A DNA stretch of 64,000 bases from assembly GCF_002234675.1 (NCBI RefSeq), contig NC_019876.2, forward strand, positions 17,367,354-17,431,353, written 5' to 3'. Position numbers and translations under genes: made by a program. Source of the DNA: Oryzias latipes. Taxonomy: Eukaryota > Chordata > Actinopteri > Beloniformes > Adrianichthyidae. A model generated the notes under the pieces. It ran no database searches, had not been told where the DNA came from, and worked only from the letters and a program-made list of their open reading frames with translations. Positions 1-12,899 of this stretch are shown here, piece by piece; positions within the stretch are counted from its first letter, which is position 1; the number at the start of each line of letters is the position of its first letter.

Positions 1-483
1 ATGTTTTTCTCAAATATTAAGAAGAATCAGAAAAAAAGAAGGAAAGGGGAAAAGAACAATAAAACAATTTAACACCATAAGTTCTGGTAAAAAATAAAGA
101 AATAGTGGATTATGAACAAAAGTGGAAATTGTTCTTGTATTTTTTTTATTTTTAATGAATTCAGGTGAGGTAAATTATTAGCAAATGTCCTTGTGAAACA
201 TAAAGTAAGTTTGATTTTCAGGAACCTGTTAATGTGAATATAAAATTTCTGAATGTTAAACTCCAAAAAGTATTGGGTGTTATTCTAATTGTGTGTGTAT
301 GCAACACCAACAGTAAAAACCCTCCCAAAAACGTACATATGCATTCGTAAAACAGATGATCTGTTGGTTTTATATCAATATCACAAAAGGCACAGTTGTT
401 TTCTGCCTCATTCTGTGTTTTGAGTGCAGCTTCACGTCAGATCTGAACACTGAATAAACGACAAACAAACACACGATAAATAA
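1..483. other. AT-rich non-coding stretch
   Basis: AT-rich sequence with several poly-A and poly-T runs. No reading frame has protein-like composition and I see no repeat family member that I recognise. Confidence 0.5.
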
Positions 484-765
484 ATGCTGAATACTTATAC
501 AGCACTTTGCTACCTTCTCAGAAGGCCCAAAGCACCTTACAGTCTCAGCCACATTCACCCGCTCACACATAGTCACACGGTGCCAACCTGCTACCACAAC
601 GAGCAACGTGGGGTCCAGTGTCTTGCCCAAGGACACGTCGACACATGGACGGGCAGAGAGAAAACTCAACCTGCGATCTTCCAATCAGAGGTCAACCACT
701 CTACCACTGCCGCCCTTACATTCCCAATCGAATGGAAAGTGAGTAATACAAACCTCAGGAATGAA
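484..765. repeat. Teleost interspersed repeat, LINE 3'-end-like
   Basis: The segment contains phrases typical of a very common fish repeat: a 'tatacagcactttgctacc' start, a run of CACATTCACCC/CTCACACA, 'gtgtcttgcccaaggacac', and a tail ending in 'accactctaccactgccgcc'. This layout matches 3' regions of fish non-LTR retrotransposons. The 94-residue open frame across it has no protein-like features. The clade assignment is from memory and uncertain. Confidence 0.5.
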
Positions 766-1296
766 TAAATAGAAATGGATAAAGCATTATGTTATTGGCA
801 TACGCTGACTAAACTAAAGCGACAGTTCATTCATTCATTAGAACAGAAAAAAATGAAAAACAATCGAGCCTGACTCCGTTTAAAAACTGGTGTTCAGCAG
901 GTTTCTGCTGTGCAGAACACCAAACTCAAGACATTCATCGTACAAACAAGACAGAACAATCATCCAATTATAAACAGTTCAAGAAGAAACAGCATGAGGG
1001 GCAGTCAGAAGCAACGTCAGTGGTTGCAGCTGTCTCTGCCTTTTCAATAGAGTATAAACAGTTTTAGTGACGTTCGAGTCCTGATGGTTTCCGGGAGTCC
1101 ATTCCTGGTTTTAGTGAACACAAAAAAGGACTTCTATTTCTCGAATGCTGGTAAAAGCAAGAATCCACTTATGGTGGATCTGGTGGAGCGTTCGGACCTG
1201 AGTCTTGGAGCCACTGCAGTCAGTGTTGCTGAAATGTGTCCATCAAAACTTGGAAGTACAGTTTGAGTTTGTGACTTATTGTATAACTCTGCAACA
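766..1296. other. Unassigned non-coding stretch
   Basis: No recognisable gene. A 60-codon frame at 1084-1266 has fairly balanced amino-acid composition, but it has no splice context or family resemblance that I can name. I treat it as chance or as part of an unknown repeat. Confidence 0.35.
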
Positions 1297-1300
1297 TTAA

Positions 1301-1503
1301 CCCTTGTGCTATCTTATGACCCCACCCTAACATAAATGTGTTCTCCCTACCATGACAAAGGTGGATAAAGCTGAAGAGGATTTCATATAATCCATGGACA
1401 CCAGTGGAGATCTCAAATCATTGAAGAAAAAGGTTCAGAGCACTGTCTAGTGGGTCTAGATGACCCAACTCCTAACGTTAAAGTGCCTAGGATAGCACAA
1501 GGG
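1301..1503 (+). mobile_element. piggyBac-like MITE, copy 1
   Basis: A 203 bp element begins CCCTTGTGCTATCTTA and ends with the inverted form TAGGATAGCACAAGGG. It is flanked by TTAA on the left (1297-1300) and TTAC on the right (1504-1507). The TTAA target and CCC-starting terminal inverted repeats are typical of the piggyBac superfamily. There is no coding capacity, so it is a non-autonomous element. Four more copies lie at 36375, 40546, 48177 and 52007. The superfamily assignment is an inference from the termini. Confidence 0.8.
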
Positions 1504-1507
1504 TTAC

Positions 1508-3731
1508 AGCTTCCAAGACTGATAATATAAAGCAATGGTGAATCCAGCCCAAGAGCCTATAATGGATCTCAGGTTCAATCGGTTCATAAACTTTATTTGT
1601 TGTAAGTGACCAAACAGACAGACAATCGCATACAGCAGACGTGATTACTGCAGGCAGATTTTCAGACCTTTTTAAGACCCAGTACATAAGAAGATCATCG
1701 ACAGTCTAACCAGTTTCTGAATGACCCTCCATGACAACCCAGAAACTCGCAACACCCACACATGTCACCCCCCCATACCAGTGCATTAAATTAAGGGCTA
1801 AGCAAGACGTTACAAGGTGAGTGTGGAATGAACCCTCAACGCTCGTGATGGTTCAAATGTTTGATGCACTGAACACGAAAGTTATCAGGGAAACCAGTAT
1901 AAAGTGAAAACACTTGGACCTACTTTTTACTGGCTGGTAAAACATCATTTTGAGTTGATCAAGACTAATAACCACTGAAAAGAGAAAGTTACAGCAGCTC
2001 GCCACAGGGAACAAGCAGGAGCGTATCTGAGTTAAATTCACAAAATATTCCCAATATTGAATTATTTGTTTCAGTCTGTGCTCTCTGTGGTATTTCAAAT
2101 ATGTCCTGCTCTTCACCAAAAGAGAGAGATGATCGTCACAGTCCAAAAGAACAGTAGGCTTTGAGAAGCCGCAAGTACAAGTTCTCCCTCCTCTTCCTCA
2201 TTTCTCCCCCACCGCTCTGAGACATCACCCTATGTCCAAGTGATTCATTTAACAATCCACCCACCAAAGAAAAACTCAAACAAAGAGCGAGTGCAACATA
2301 AAACGGCCTATACTTTTCCAACCACATGCAGACTAGCAAACCCACACGTATGCTATAGGTTTCATGCAGCCGCAGTACGCAACGAAAAAAAAAAATAAAT
2401 AAAACCACGGGCTGTAGTCACTCATCCATATAAATATCAAACGCACACAGACTAAATTGCACAGACTGCAGTTCATCATACTGACTCCGTTTGAACAGAC
2501 ACACACTTTGTCTTTTCCTGCAGCGAGGCCCAAAGACAACAACAATCCCTGCGCCGCAGATCTCGATCCACTTCCAGCCGCGACCTGACATGACATCACT
2601 CCTCTGCCCCCTCCCCGCTCCCCCCGCAGCCATCCTGCTCCAATGAGGGGCTCTGCTTCAGCACAAATCATCCATCCCCACTAAATGACAGGGTAGAGCT
2701 AAGTGATGCCAGGGGGCAGCGGAGCTGGAGGTGCTTTGCTCTGGGATGCTGCCCGTTTCAGATTCCTCCTTGAAACATGTGGTTAGTTTTTTCTCTCTGA
2801 GCCGAGCTGTAACGGAGGGATGGATGGATGAGGAGAGCAGGCAGCAAGGGAAAAAGGAAGACCGCAAAATAATCTTACAGCCCAAAGGGAAAGATCATTT
2901 GTAGCTCAGGTGGATGGGATCCTGCTTTCATCTCAGGGTGGCTTTCCTTTACTGACGGCATTAAATGGCAGGAGCGTACCGCTTTGGAGGAAATCCCAGA
3001 GTGAGGTTTAAACATGCAACTCGCTCCTTTTTACTAATTTCCTTCTGACATGGGGACATATGGGTGCTATTTAATCCTGCGGTTGGGTTTAGAGTTGTGC
3101 ACATGACATGGTCGAGGTTTATTTTTGACTCTCCATCGCATGTAAAGGCAAATAAATAAAGGAAATAACGAAGATGTGGAAATAGTCTCTTTTCCAAGTA
3201 TTCAGAGGAGTCAAAGCAGATTTTTAAAAAGGAGATTTTCAATATTACAATAAAATATTTGCTCCAAGAGGAATCCAACTTTCAGTTTGTGTCCTTGCAT
3301 ATAGGTTCAACACCCAATTGTTTTGAGGCCATGCAGTCAGAATTTCAGGGCTTGAATTATTAGCGTCTTCTGAAATCTTTATGTCACAAACCATTTAGGA
3401 GAACATCAAATTACATGAACTTCACTTGCTGTCTAAGCTTATACGGACACACTGAACCAAGTCAAAAGCAACATGAGACAGATCAAGACTGAACTTAAAT
3501 AATTAAACTTAAGCCTTGTAAAGACAAGTTAATACAGTTCTAAAACCTGTATCTCGTTTCGGGGTTTCTACTGAGCTTTGGAAGGAATCTTTAGAGAACC
3601 GAAGATTGCAAACTGATTTTAAAAGCAGGTGATGTGTTTTGAGACAAAGCATGGAAAAGACTATTGGATCTGATTCTGGTTTGGAGAAACGTGGCTTTTT
3701 ATATCGCCTTTGCATTAATATGCAACATAGT
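1508..3731. other. Non-coding, with a GC-rich patch
   Basis: No gene can be supported. The part at about 2500-2900 is richer in G+C, with CCCC runs and CGCCGC, and could be a 5' UTR or promoter of a gene outside the window. I could not find a start codon joined to a splice donor that gives a convincing protein. Confidence 0.35.
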
Positions 3732-3800
3732 CAAGTCAACTTTATTTATAAAGCGCTTTTAAAACAGCAGAGGCTGCCAAAGTGCTTAACAACACAGTTA
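3732..3800 (-). repeat. LINE 3'-end fragment (L2-like)
   Basis: The sequence 'caactttatttataaagcgc' followed by 'ccaaagtgctt' is the standard 3' tail of fish L2-type LINEs, read in antisense. Only the tail is present. Confidence 0.5.
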
Positions 3801-3824
3801 CATATTACTAGTATAGCTGGTTGT

Positions 3825-3885
3825 CTCTTCTTCAGAATCCGCTGGAAATACGTGTATTGCGTAAACGGTTGAAGAGTTACGGAAG
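3825..3885 (-). repeat. Short dispersed repeat, copy 1
   Basis: Read on the minus strand, this has CTCTTCAACCGTTTACGCAA followed by an AT-rich bridge and GCGGATTCTGAAG. The same motif order recurs on the plus strand at about 50535-50600 and 57290-57345. The three copies are diverged. I cannot name the family. Confidence 0.45.
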
Positions 3886-4109
3886 TCGATGGAATGACAG
3901 CGGTGTTGAGAGGTTGATGTCCAGTTTTTGTATTTCACACCAAATGTGGCGGTTTCCAACTTCAATTCAAATCTGAAGATCTGTTGATCTGATGAGGACC
4001 TGAACAGGCGTCTATCTAGTTATTCTAGAGAGAAAGACTTAAAACACAATTTGATAAAAAAAAAAAAAATCATCAAATACGTTGTGTGTTTGTTGTTATT
4101 GTTAGGGCC

Positions 4110-4400
4110 TATTCACACCAAAAAATCTGTACCGTGTCCGAGTTCGATTCCCCGGGTTGCGATGAGCTTCGTCCATTGTGGATCCTGAGGCATGACCCTT
4201 CCCGCTACCGCCTATGTAGTCACAAGGTAGCCCAAGTCTGTGCCGTTCCCTCAGCCCGGATAAAATACAGGGTTGTGTGAGGAAGGGGATCCGGCCTAAA
4301 ACTCTGTGCCAAACCACCTGTGGAAATCACTAATCACTGAAAGCTGTTTTGCTGTGCCAATGCCTGAAGGGGTGTGCCGAAAGATGAACTTTGCACCAAA
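4110..4400 (+). mobile_element. tRNA-derived SINE, copy A
   Basis: An internal pol III B-box-like GTTCGATTCCCC (4142-4153) is followed by a body with 'agcccggataaaatacaggg' and a tail 'gccaatgcctgaaggggtgtgccgaaag'. The same body and tail recur at 5228-5862 (plus) and 15967-16190 (minus). The head upstream of the B box is degraded. The SINE class is inferred from the tRNA-like head. Confidence 0.6.
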
Positions 4401-5227
4401 AAGAATGCCAATACAGCTTGATTTTAAAAACGATCTCGATGTCCATTGCTGTATTATGTCCACATGACGATTGAAGTTGGGTAATTTTTGTTGCTGTTGT
4501 AAATGATCTGTTTTAGATTATCTGTGTTGCACCAAAACCCCCAATTTGGCTGTCCCGCCCAATTGTCCATTGTTGTTCTGTTGCTGAGGTGGGCGGAACA
4601 AGTTCCTTGTCCCACTTCAGGCTTCATTTTTGAAAGACTTTTTCGTCCAGTGTTCACATGTTAATTGCGTGAACCCTAAGTTGTGTCATCACCAGCTCCA
4701 GCGAGTTAGAGGACAACTGAACGAATCCTTCTGAAACCGGCTTGCTGAGCTGGACCAGAGCACATTTTAGTGGACTCTGCGACGGTACAGATCACTAAAC
4801 TCATCGAGGAGCAAGACCGCCCACATCAATAGACTGAAATAACATAACTGCAAACAATACTGTGCTCTAAAAAACAGATCATGATGGACCAAATAAACTG
4901 CACTGTTAGCTAAGGATACTACTCATTTTTACCCATGAGTCCTTAAGGGCAATGTGGACACGGGTATGGACGGAGTTGAATTTGGTGAGAAATTCTGCTC
5001 TAACATTGCTTAGTAGGGAATTACTGTTTACAGACGACTGACATTTAACAAATGCTTTTCTTTCTTTTTTTTTTTTTTTACTTTTTGGTGTTTGACTTAT
5101 AGCTTTTAAAAATCCTGGAAGACCAGTTGGCCACAAAAGACTTTGGAGCCAAAATCGGTACCCGGTCATTTCTTGGTATTCGCAGACATGTCCTCAAAGT
5201 CAGTGTATTTGTCATTACTTTAGCTGC
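4401..5227. other. Non-coding, nothing recognised
   Basis: No gene, RNA or repeat that I can support. It contains a poly-T tract near 5067-5080. Confidence 0.4.
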
Positions 5228-5862
5228 TAACCTGCATGGGATACCAGGGTTCAATTCCCAGCGGGTGCGATGGGCTTTATCCAGTGTGGACCCTCATGCA
5301 AGACCCTTCACGCTACTGCCTATGTAACCACAAGGGGGCCAAAGTCTGGGTCCCCAGCCCGGATAAAATACAAGGTTATGTTGTCACGGCGGGGAGCTGA
5401 GGGAATACCCAGATGCAGAGAGGAGGAGATTCCAGTTGAAACAGAGTCTTTAGTCACTAGAAAACAAAACCAATGCAGAGCAGGCAGCCAAACTCGAAAC
5501 TCGAAACACTAGATACACTAGAAACAGGGAACTATGCACCAGCATGGGAGGAAGGGAAAGACAGGACTTAAATAGAGACAGAACAGACAAGACACAGGTG
5601 GGAACAATCAGGACAGATGGGGACCAAAAGTAAAACTCGAAACCATGATACAAAACAGGAACCTTTCAAAATAAAACAGGAAGCAGAACTCAAAACATGA
5701 CATAAAAAAAATAGAACCAAAAACTAAAGCAAAGAAACTCAAACCGTGACATATGTCAGGAAGGGCATCTTGTGTAAAAACCTCTGCCAAACCACCTGTG
5801 CGAATCAGTGAAAGCTGATTGGGTGTGGCGACCCCTGAAGGGATTGCCGAAAGGTGAACAAC
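5228..5862 (+). mobile_element. tRNA-derived SINE, copy B, split by an insertion
   Basis: The B-box-like GGTTCAATTCCC and the body 'agcccggataaaatacaagg' run up to about 5381. The SINE resumes at 5752 with 'gtcaggaagggcatcttgtg' and ends with 'gtggcgacccctgaaggga'. The order matches copies A and C, so the 370 bp between the halves is a later insertion. Confidence 0.65.
5382..5751. mobile_element. 370 bp insertion with TGTCACGG...CCGTGACA ends
   Basis: The insertion starts TGTCACGG and ends CCGTGACA, an 8 bp inverted terminal match with TG..CA limits. It is flanked on both sides by TATGT (5377-5381 and 5752-5756), a perfect 5 bp target duplication. TG..CA ends with a 5 bp duplication fit a solo LTR, but a short non-autonomous DNA transposon is also possible. 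There is no coding capacity. It sits inside SINE copy B, so it is younger than that SINE. Confidence 0.7.
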
Positions 5863-7189
5863 TTTAGCTCTACAAGTCAACCTTAATATTTACATGTCCT
5901 GTAAGAGGCTCCTCAACAGATAAATGCATACATCACGGGTATAAAAAGTTTAGCTTACACACAAGGAGGTCAAACGTTTCCCTCCTAAATGTAACGGTTT
6001 CTAGGAGTAAGATGTCTGGCCAGAGGTGAAACTTTTATATTCATTCTGACTAATGAACTGTCTCAGTGATGCCGGTAACTGTCCGGTGTTGGCTGTCTGC
6101 CCGGCGCTGCACACCAAAACCTGTCATTGTTCTGGGTCAGCTCCCGGAGGGGTGGGGGGGTGCAGCAAGAAACACAGATGCGCTCCGCAGATGAATTAGG
6201 ACTCCTCCTCCAGCCCATTTGGGGTATAAGTCAAGAGCGGACAGCCTGAGTTCTGTCAGGGCTTCCAAAATTCCACGACTTTTCCAGAATTCCCGCATGA
6301 AACCAAGTTGTGTATTCTTTTATCATCCACAAAGGCCATTTCATATGCTCGCTCGCCACTTAAGCCAAGATTAAAAATACAGGGGAAACATGTCCCTCTG
6401 GACTCAGCTTGGGACGTTTCTCCAAACAAATTCATTGTAACCAGCAGCTGGTGGACCACAGGATGCAAGTTTTACTTATTGAATAGATTTTCTCGGTGTG
6501 CAAACCGCACATAAGATGCCGTCGACTGAAAATAGCAAGACTGTGAATGTTTTCACCACCCTAAATCATGTCGTCCTGTTGAGTTCAAACATAGCTCAGT
6601 CTATTAGATCATAACGCCGAAAATTTTATCAGTCTTTATTGCATTACACGCTGTTAAGGACCTTAGTGAAACGGTACCTCATGTTTAGCTCACAACGGGA
6701 CTTTTCAAAGCCTTCCTGGAGTTTAACTGTTTATTTGGATGAAGTCCATCAGACTGAGGGGGAATAAAGGGTCAGGAAATATGAATGAAAACTGCCCCCC
6801 TGGGTATTTGAAAAAAAAAAAAAAAAAAAGCACTGTAAAAAGTAGGATTATGAATTTCTTAAAGGGCCCATTACAATGAAAACATGTTCTTTTAGCATTT
6901 TTCTAATGATTGAGGACATGAATAAACAAAATTAAGTTCAAAAATGCATTTTAAAAAAGAGCTCATTTGTGATGTAAAAAATACAATGGGCGGGCCATAA
7001 GATTCCGGCTCCGCCCCATTCTGAGGCTTCCACTTAGACGACAATCCACGAGTCTTCATTTTCCTTGTCCGAGCAGGCATAGAACCAAAAAATGAAATCT
7101 CTAATTTTTTACACCTATTTCAATTTCCAATTTTAAATCTGTTTCTTCCTCTGTTAACTTTCTTTCATTGAAATTACAAAAGATTATTC
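5863..7189. other. Non-coding, probable old repeats
   Basis: No gene. The segment 6863-7080 has a sharply bounded look, with 'gggcgggccataagattccg' and 'ccttgtccgagcaggcat', and may be an old transposon remnant. I have no second copy in the window to prove it. A poly-A tract lies at about 6811-6829. Confidence 0.35.
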
Positions 7190-7312
7190 ATTCATTCATT
7201 TTCTTAACCGATTTTTCCCTTTCGGGGTCACGGGGCTGCCGGAGCCTATCCCGGCCACTTGTGGGCGAAGGCAGGGGGACAACCTGGACAGGTCGCCAGT
7301 CTGTCGCAGCAA
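7190..7312 (-). mobile_element. Fragment of second SINE family
   Basis: Contains 'ccctttcggggtcacggggc', 'ggagcctatcccggc' and 'ggacaggtcgccagtctgtc'. These are the 3' body of the SINE family whose tRNA-like head is seen at 12610-12897. The element is in antisense relative to that copy and lacks the head. Related copies are at 33904-34033 and 59656-59925. Confidence 0.6.
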
Positions 7313-8019
7313 AAGATTATATTTACCCAAAGTAAATTTTATTTTAACATCTCATTTGGAAATTGGCCTAAACACAAAGTTCACTAAACTAAATACGATC
7401 TGTAATAATGATCGCCAGGTTTAAGGTAAAGACAAACACTTCTCACACTTGACAGACTCCATTTTAGATGTTGAAACAAATTCATTGTACAACCACTTTT
7501 GGTAGCAAAAGCCATCAAACAGTAGTTTGCAGTTTGTTGCCCAAGTCTGAAGTCACAAATCCGAACGAGTTCCTTAGAACTGAGGAAGCTGTTCCTGCTT
7601 CCTTTTTAACGTCTGGGCTTAGTGAGAAACGGGCAAGCTGATCTTAGTCCGAACAACGGATGCCCAAGAAAGCAGTGTGGGGGAAATAAAATCAAGGTTT
7701 TTAAAAAAAAAAAAAAAATTTTTAAATTACAAATTTTTTAATTTTATCAGTAAAATCAATTTATGGCCCAGCCCTAAACTGGTATCTGGCTCAAAACCAT
7801 ACGGCTGAATAGCTACAACATTGCTTGCCATTTTTGTTGCACCGCTAATGTCAAGCTACGTTCCCTTTATCGGCCACTTCCATTGAAAAGTCTATGTAAA
7901 TACGTGTTTTAGGCTACACGTTTCTTTGATCGTTTTTGGGCTCTACATAAAAACTGCGCGGCGATTGAATGTCTGTTGTAAGTTAACCCAGGTCAGATTT
8001 TGATCAGTCAGGGACTTGG
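7313..8019. other. Non-coding, nothing recognised
   Basis: AT-rich, with poly-A/poly-T near 7702-7722. No gene or named repeat. Confidence 0.4.
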
Positions 8020-9350
<1,331 letters not shown>

Positions 9351-9629
9351 CCTGTATGTATGACATCCCCTCTAACACACTGATGTGCTGAAATTTCAAA
9401 GTTGGTTATGAAGGAGAAATTAATGATTGTGGTTTGTGTCCGTCTGGAATTCTATGACATCAAGTCTTTCATATATTAGAGCTGCGAGAGAAAAAAACCC
9501 TGAAGCAAAACTAAGAAGATTTTCAGCCCTTTGACATTTCACACTAAGCCTCTTCAACTGTAGGTGGCGGACATGTGCCGGTAAAAGGTGGAAAAAGAAA
9601 TAAAGGACAGTGCTTGTCCGGTGTTCTTG
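9351..9629. other. Non-coding, nothing recognised
   Basis: No gene or named repeat seen. Confidence 0.35.
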
Positions 9630-9805
9630 AACATAGCCGTAGGCTGGGGTGTGAGGGGCTATGAGCTATGTAAACAGAGAGCTCTCGGTTATTGGTGACG
9701 AGAAGTGGGGCCGGGGTTGCCCCCCACAGTTCAGAGGCAAATTCATAAGGAACTCCTGCCGCTCTGCAGAAACTATGTCCCAGAAAACAACTGCTTTTTT
9801 TGGCT
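9630..9805 (-). repeat. Dispersed repeat family R, copy 1
   Basis: Read on the minus strand it has GGGACATAGTTTCTGCAGAG, then CCGAGAGCTCTCTGTTTAC. The same two blocks in the same order occur at 27811-28680 (plus, in MAN2B2 intron 6) and 63440-64000 (plus). The family is unnamed and non-coding. Confidence 0.55.
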
Positions 9806-10682
9806 ATGTATAGAATTAAAATAATTAAAGGACCAAGCGCTTTGAAAATAGATCAAAAACGACTGGAGTGGGTTTTTGTGGCTTTGATTGGCTGCAGAGT
9901 CCTTTTAACGAATGAATGTGTCAAGCACCGAGGCGGATTATGAATCACCGTCCCTCGTCTTCCACTCCTCGCTGTGGCCTGAAAGAACAGCTTGATCTCG
10001 CTGCTCTGGCTGCAGCCGAGCCCAAAGTCAACAGCGGTCTTCATGGGCCCGTAAGAAAAGTTGCAGATTATAGCAGGGCTGTAAAAACGGAAACCTGCTC
10101 TACACGCTGATTGACGGCCCGGTCAGACGCACGCACAGAGGGCCGCCGCCGTAATGGTGTGTGTCTGGGACGGCTGACAATAACATTTCAATCAGTGTGT
10201 GGAATCAGAAGGCTTCGTGTGGAAATGTAACTGCAGTTACTGGACCAGTGGAACATGGCAGAGCAAGTGAGAAGAGGAAAAGATGGGCTCTTCTCCACAG
10301 ATTTTCCTCTTCAGTTAAAAAAGGAGCTTAAAAAAAAAACTCAGGGAATTTTTTTCTTTTTTATTTCCAACCCTAAACTCCGACTAATTGCTTAAATATT
10401 TCCTCTGTAGACCCATGTGTGGACAACAGCCAGGGGCCAGACGTTTGGATCTGTGTCAGATACATAAAAAAAGTCCCACTTACCCCAATGGAGGTGTTAT
10501 TTGTTTCTTAAAGAAGGAAAGATTCTTGGTCTGAACTATTTTGAGCATCAGGGTTTTTTCATTTTGCCACGTTTTGTGGGTTTCAGGAGGCGTTTTTCTT
10601 GGTAACTCTAGGCTCTGCTCCAGATCTGGTTAAAGAATCTAATTTAGGACCAGATTGAATTCAAGCCAATAAAAAAAAGGTT
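9806..10682. other. Non-coding, nothing recognised
   Basis: No gene. Includes 9916-10110, an open frame with ordinary composition but no splice context or similarity that I recognise. Confidence 0.35.
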
Positions 10683-10779
10683 TCAGAGCCTGAAAGGTTG
10701 CTTTCTTCCTGGAACCCAAAAAAATCCATTCTTCCAAAGAGGCAAAACTTTGACTTCCTGTTTGAAGCAGATGCAAAAG

Positions 10780-11008
10780 CAAAGGTTAGTGAAACCAGGT
10801 CCGTTCATAGTGACTCCATATTGAAATGATAGCATCACTTCCATGTTGCTAATCTCCTGTTCCACCACATCCCAAAGGTGATCTATTGGGTTGAGATCTG
10901 GCAACTGTAGAGGCCATTTGAGTCCAATGAACTCATTATGTTCAAGAAACCAGTCTGACATGAATCCAGCTTTATGACATGGCGTCTTGTCCTGCTGGAA
11001 GTAGTTTT
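10780..11008 (-). pseudogene. Tc1-like transposase 3' fragment
   Basis: The minus strand reads YFQQDKTPCHKAGF, then LKWPLQLPDLNPIDHLWDVV. This is the second catalytic Asp region and the PDLNPIEHLW motif of Tc1-like transposases. Only about 70 residues of the C-terminal half survive. The fragment ends abruptly at 11009, where a LINE-type tail begins. Confidence 0.8.
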
Positions 11009-12600
11009 TTTAATTTAACCTTTATTTTACCAGGAAGACCCATTGAGATAAGATCACTTTTCCAAGGGAGACCTGGGTCGAAAGGCACCATCACAATAAA
11101 AAGATAGAGTTAAAACAATAAATAAGAAATAGCATACAGGAATACTGTTATACTGTTCAAATGAACAGTATAACAATAATAAAAAGGTTAAACCGTGAGT
11201 TATACAGTCAGGTCAAGAGTGACACATGCATATTTCATTTAAAAGTTAAAAAAGCTTAGCTTTAAAGTAAGTTTTGAATAATGCGGAGCAGAAATAGAAA
11301 AGGCTGTTTTTCCAAATTCTGTGTGGAATCTGGGAACGGAGAGAAGGAATCGGAGTGAAGAGCGAGAATTGCTGTTAGCAGGAGATAGAAAACGGCTCAG
11401 GTATTGAGGCAGTTTAGCAAGAATGGCCCCATAATTAAGATACATAATTGTTAAGTAATTCATCATTGTCATGTTATTTATTGATACTTAAGCCTTAGTA
11501 ATGACCTGAAACTGTGTTGGTAAGGCATTGATATCTGATAAAATGTTACGAACTGGATATTGATCAATCATGTAATGAAAATGGTTCCGGTAGAACAGGG
11601 GTGGGATTATATCAATTCACTTCCTTCCACTGCCTTTCAAGCAATCTTTGATTTAATGTCTAATTATCCTGAGTTTGATACGTCTCTGTACGACCGTATA
11701 ACTGATGTTTGTATTGTTTTGTGCAGTATTTTTGCTTTGACTGCTTGAAATTAACCATTCAAAAAATAAAAAATAAAGATTAGCCAGTGAAATTAGCCAA
11801 GAGAGCAGAGAAAACAATTCGCAGTGATGGTTTCTGTAAGTAGAGTTTGTGATCAAACGCAGGGCACTATGATAAACTGTGTCCAGACTACAGAGAGTTT
11901 TTTTTATTTAAGTTTAGTTTAACAAATCACCTCTCAATACAAGTATAGAAAAAATGGACACCCCCCCTGAAGCAGATGCTTATTATCAGGGGTCCAACGT
12001 TTTAGCCAAGAATAAAAGAATAAAAATAATAATAACAAAATAATGTTTTATTGAAGTATTGTGATGGTAATATCAGTGGAAAGTGTTGGTATCTAAGTCA
12101 ACAAGGTTGAACTTCATAAACTCAGACATAGCAATAAGTGGTTTCAGCCGCAGCAACATTATACGCAATAAGTTCACAATGACAATTTCTATTTCCTTTT
12201 TAAATATGTATATTGTAGCAGACTGACAACATTGTCCAATTGTTTGGACCTCTAGTGCAGACAGAAAAGCTGGTAGATTGTAACTTTCTAGTTTTCCCTT
12301 TTAGCACGAAAAAAGTGGTTTAATTTGTTAACAACACTGTACATTGTGCATGTATTATGACATGTATTGATTTGTATCTGTGGAAGAGAGGATCTGTTGG
12401 AGGATTTGGCATGGGCCAGGTTATTGCTCTTATGGTAGAATATGTGTTATTCCATCCATATGATATTACAATAGTTCAGATGAGGCTCAAACAGGGATCT
12501 ATACAATGTTAGGAGTGCATCTGATGGGACCATGTGTTAAATCTTAAAAAAGAAGCCAGCAAATTTGACTGGTTCATCTATGTATTTTTTTAAATTCAAT
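11009..12600 (-). mobile_element. Degraded non-LTR retrotransposon (LINE)
   Basis: The minus-strand 3' end is at 11009, with 'tttattttaccaggaagacc' followed by 'tccaagggagacctgg', a common fish LINE tail. The minus-strand frame 11472-11239 carries LLSVPRFHTEFGKTAFSIS, similar to the C-terminal end of LINE ORF2 proteins. The rest is heavily decayed, and the 5' limit near 12600 is approximate. Confidence 0.5.
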
Positions 12601-12609
12601 AATTGGATT

Positions 12610-12897
12610 CCCGCTGCACGGTGGTGCCGTGGTTAGCGCTCTTGCCTCACAGCAAGAAGTCCCAGCTGGAACCAGAACATCAATGGGGGGCCTTTCTGTG
12701 TGGAGTTTGCATGTTCTCCTCGTGCATGCGTGGGTTTTCTCCGGGAAATCCGGCTTCCTCCCACCATCGAAAAACATGCTTCATAGGCTAATTGGTTACT
12801 CTAAATTGTCCCTAGGTGTGAATGTGAGAGTGCATGGGTGGCCCCTGCCTTTGCCCACTAACCAACAGGGATAAAGCGTAATAAAAGATGAATGAAT
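12610..12897 (+). mobile_element. tRNA-derived SINE, second family, near full length
   Basis: Starts 'gcacggtggtgccgtggtta', a tRNA-like head with an A-box-like TGGTTAGCGCTC. It continues with 'gtgtggagtttgcatgttct', 'ccggcttcctcccacc', 'ttggttactctaaattgtcc' and 'gtgaatgtgag', and ends in an AT-rich tail. This is a widespread fish repeat. Its reverse orientation is seen at 59656-59925. Confidence 0.65.
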
Positions 12898-12899
12898 GG

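Noticed and set aside
2333-2671. GC-rich minus-strand frames as a first coding exon
   Set aside because: Several frames compete, none has convincing composition, and I could not link any start codon to a donor and a next exon.
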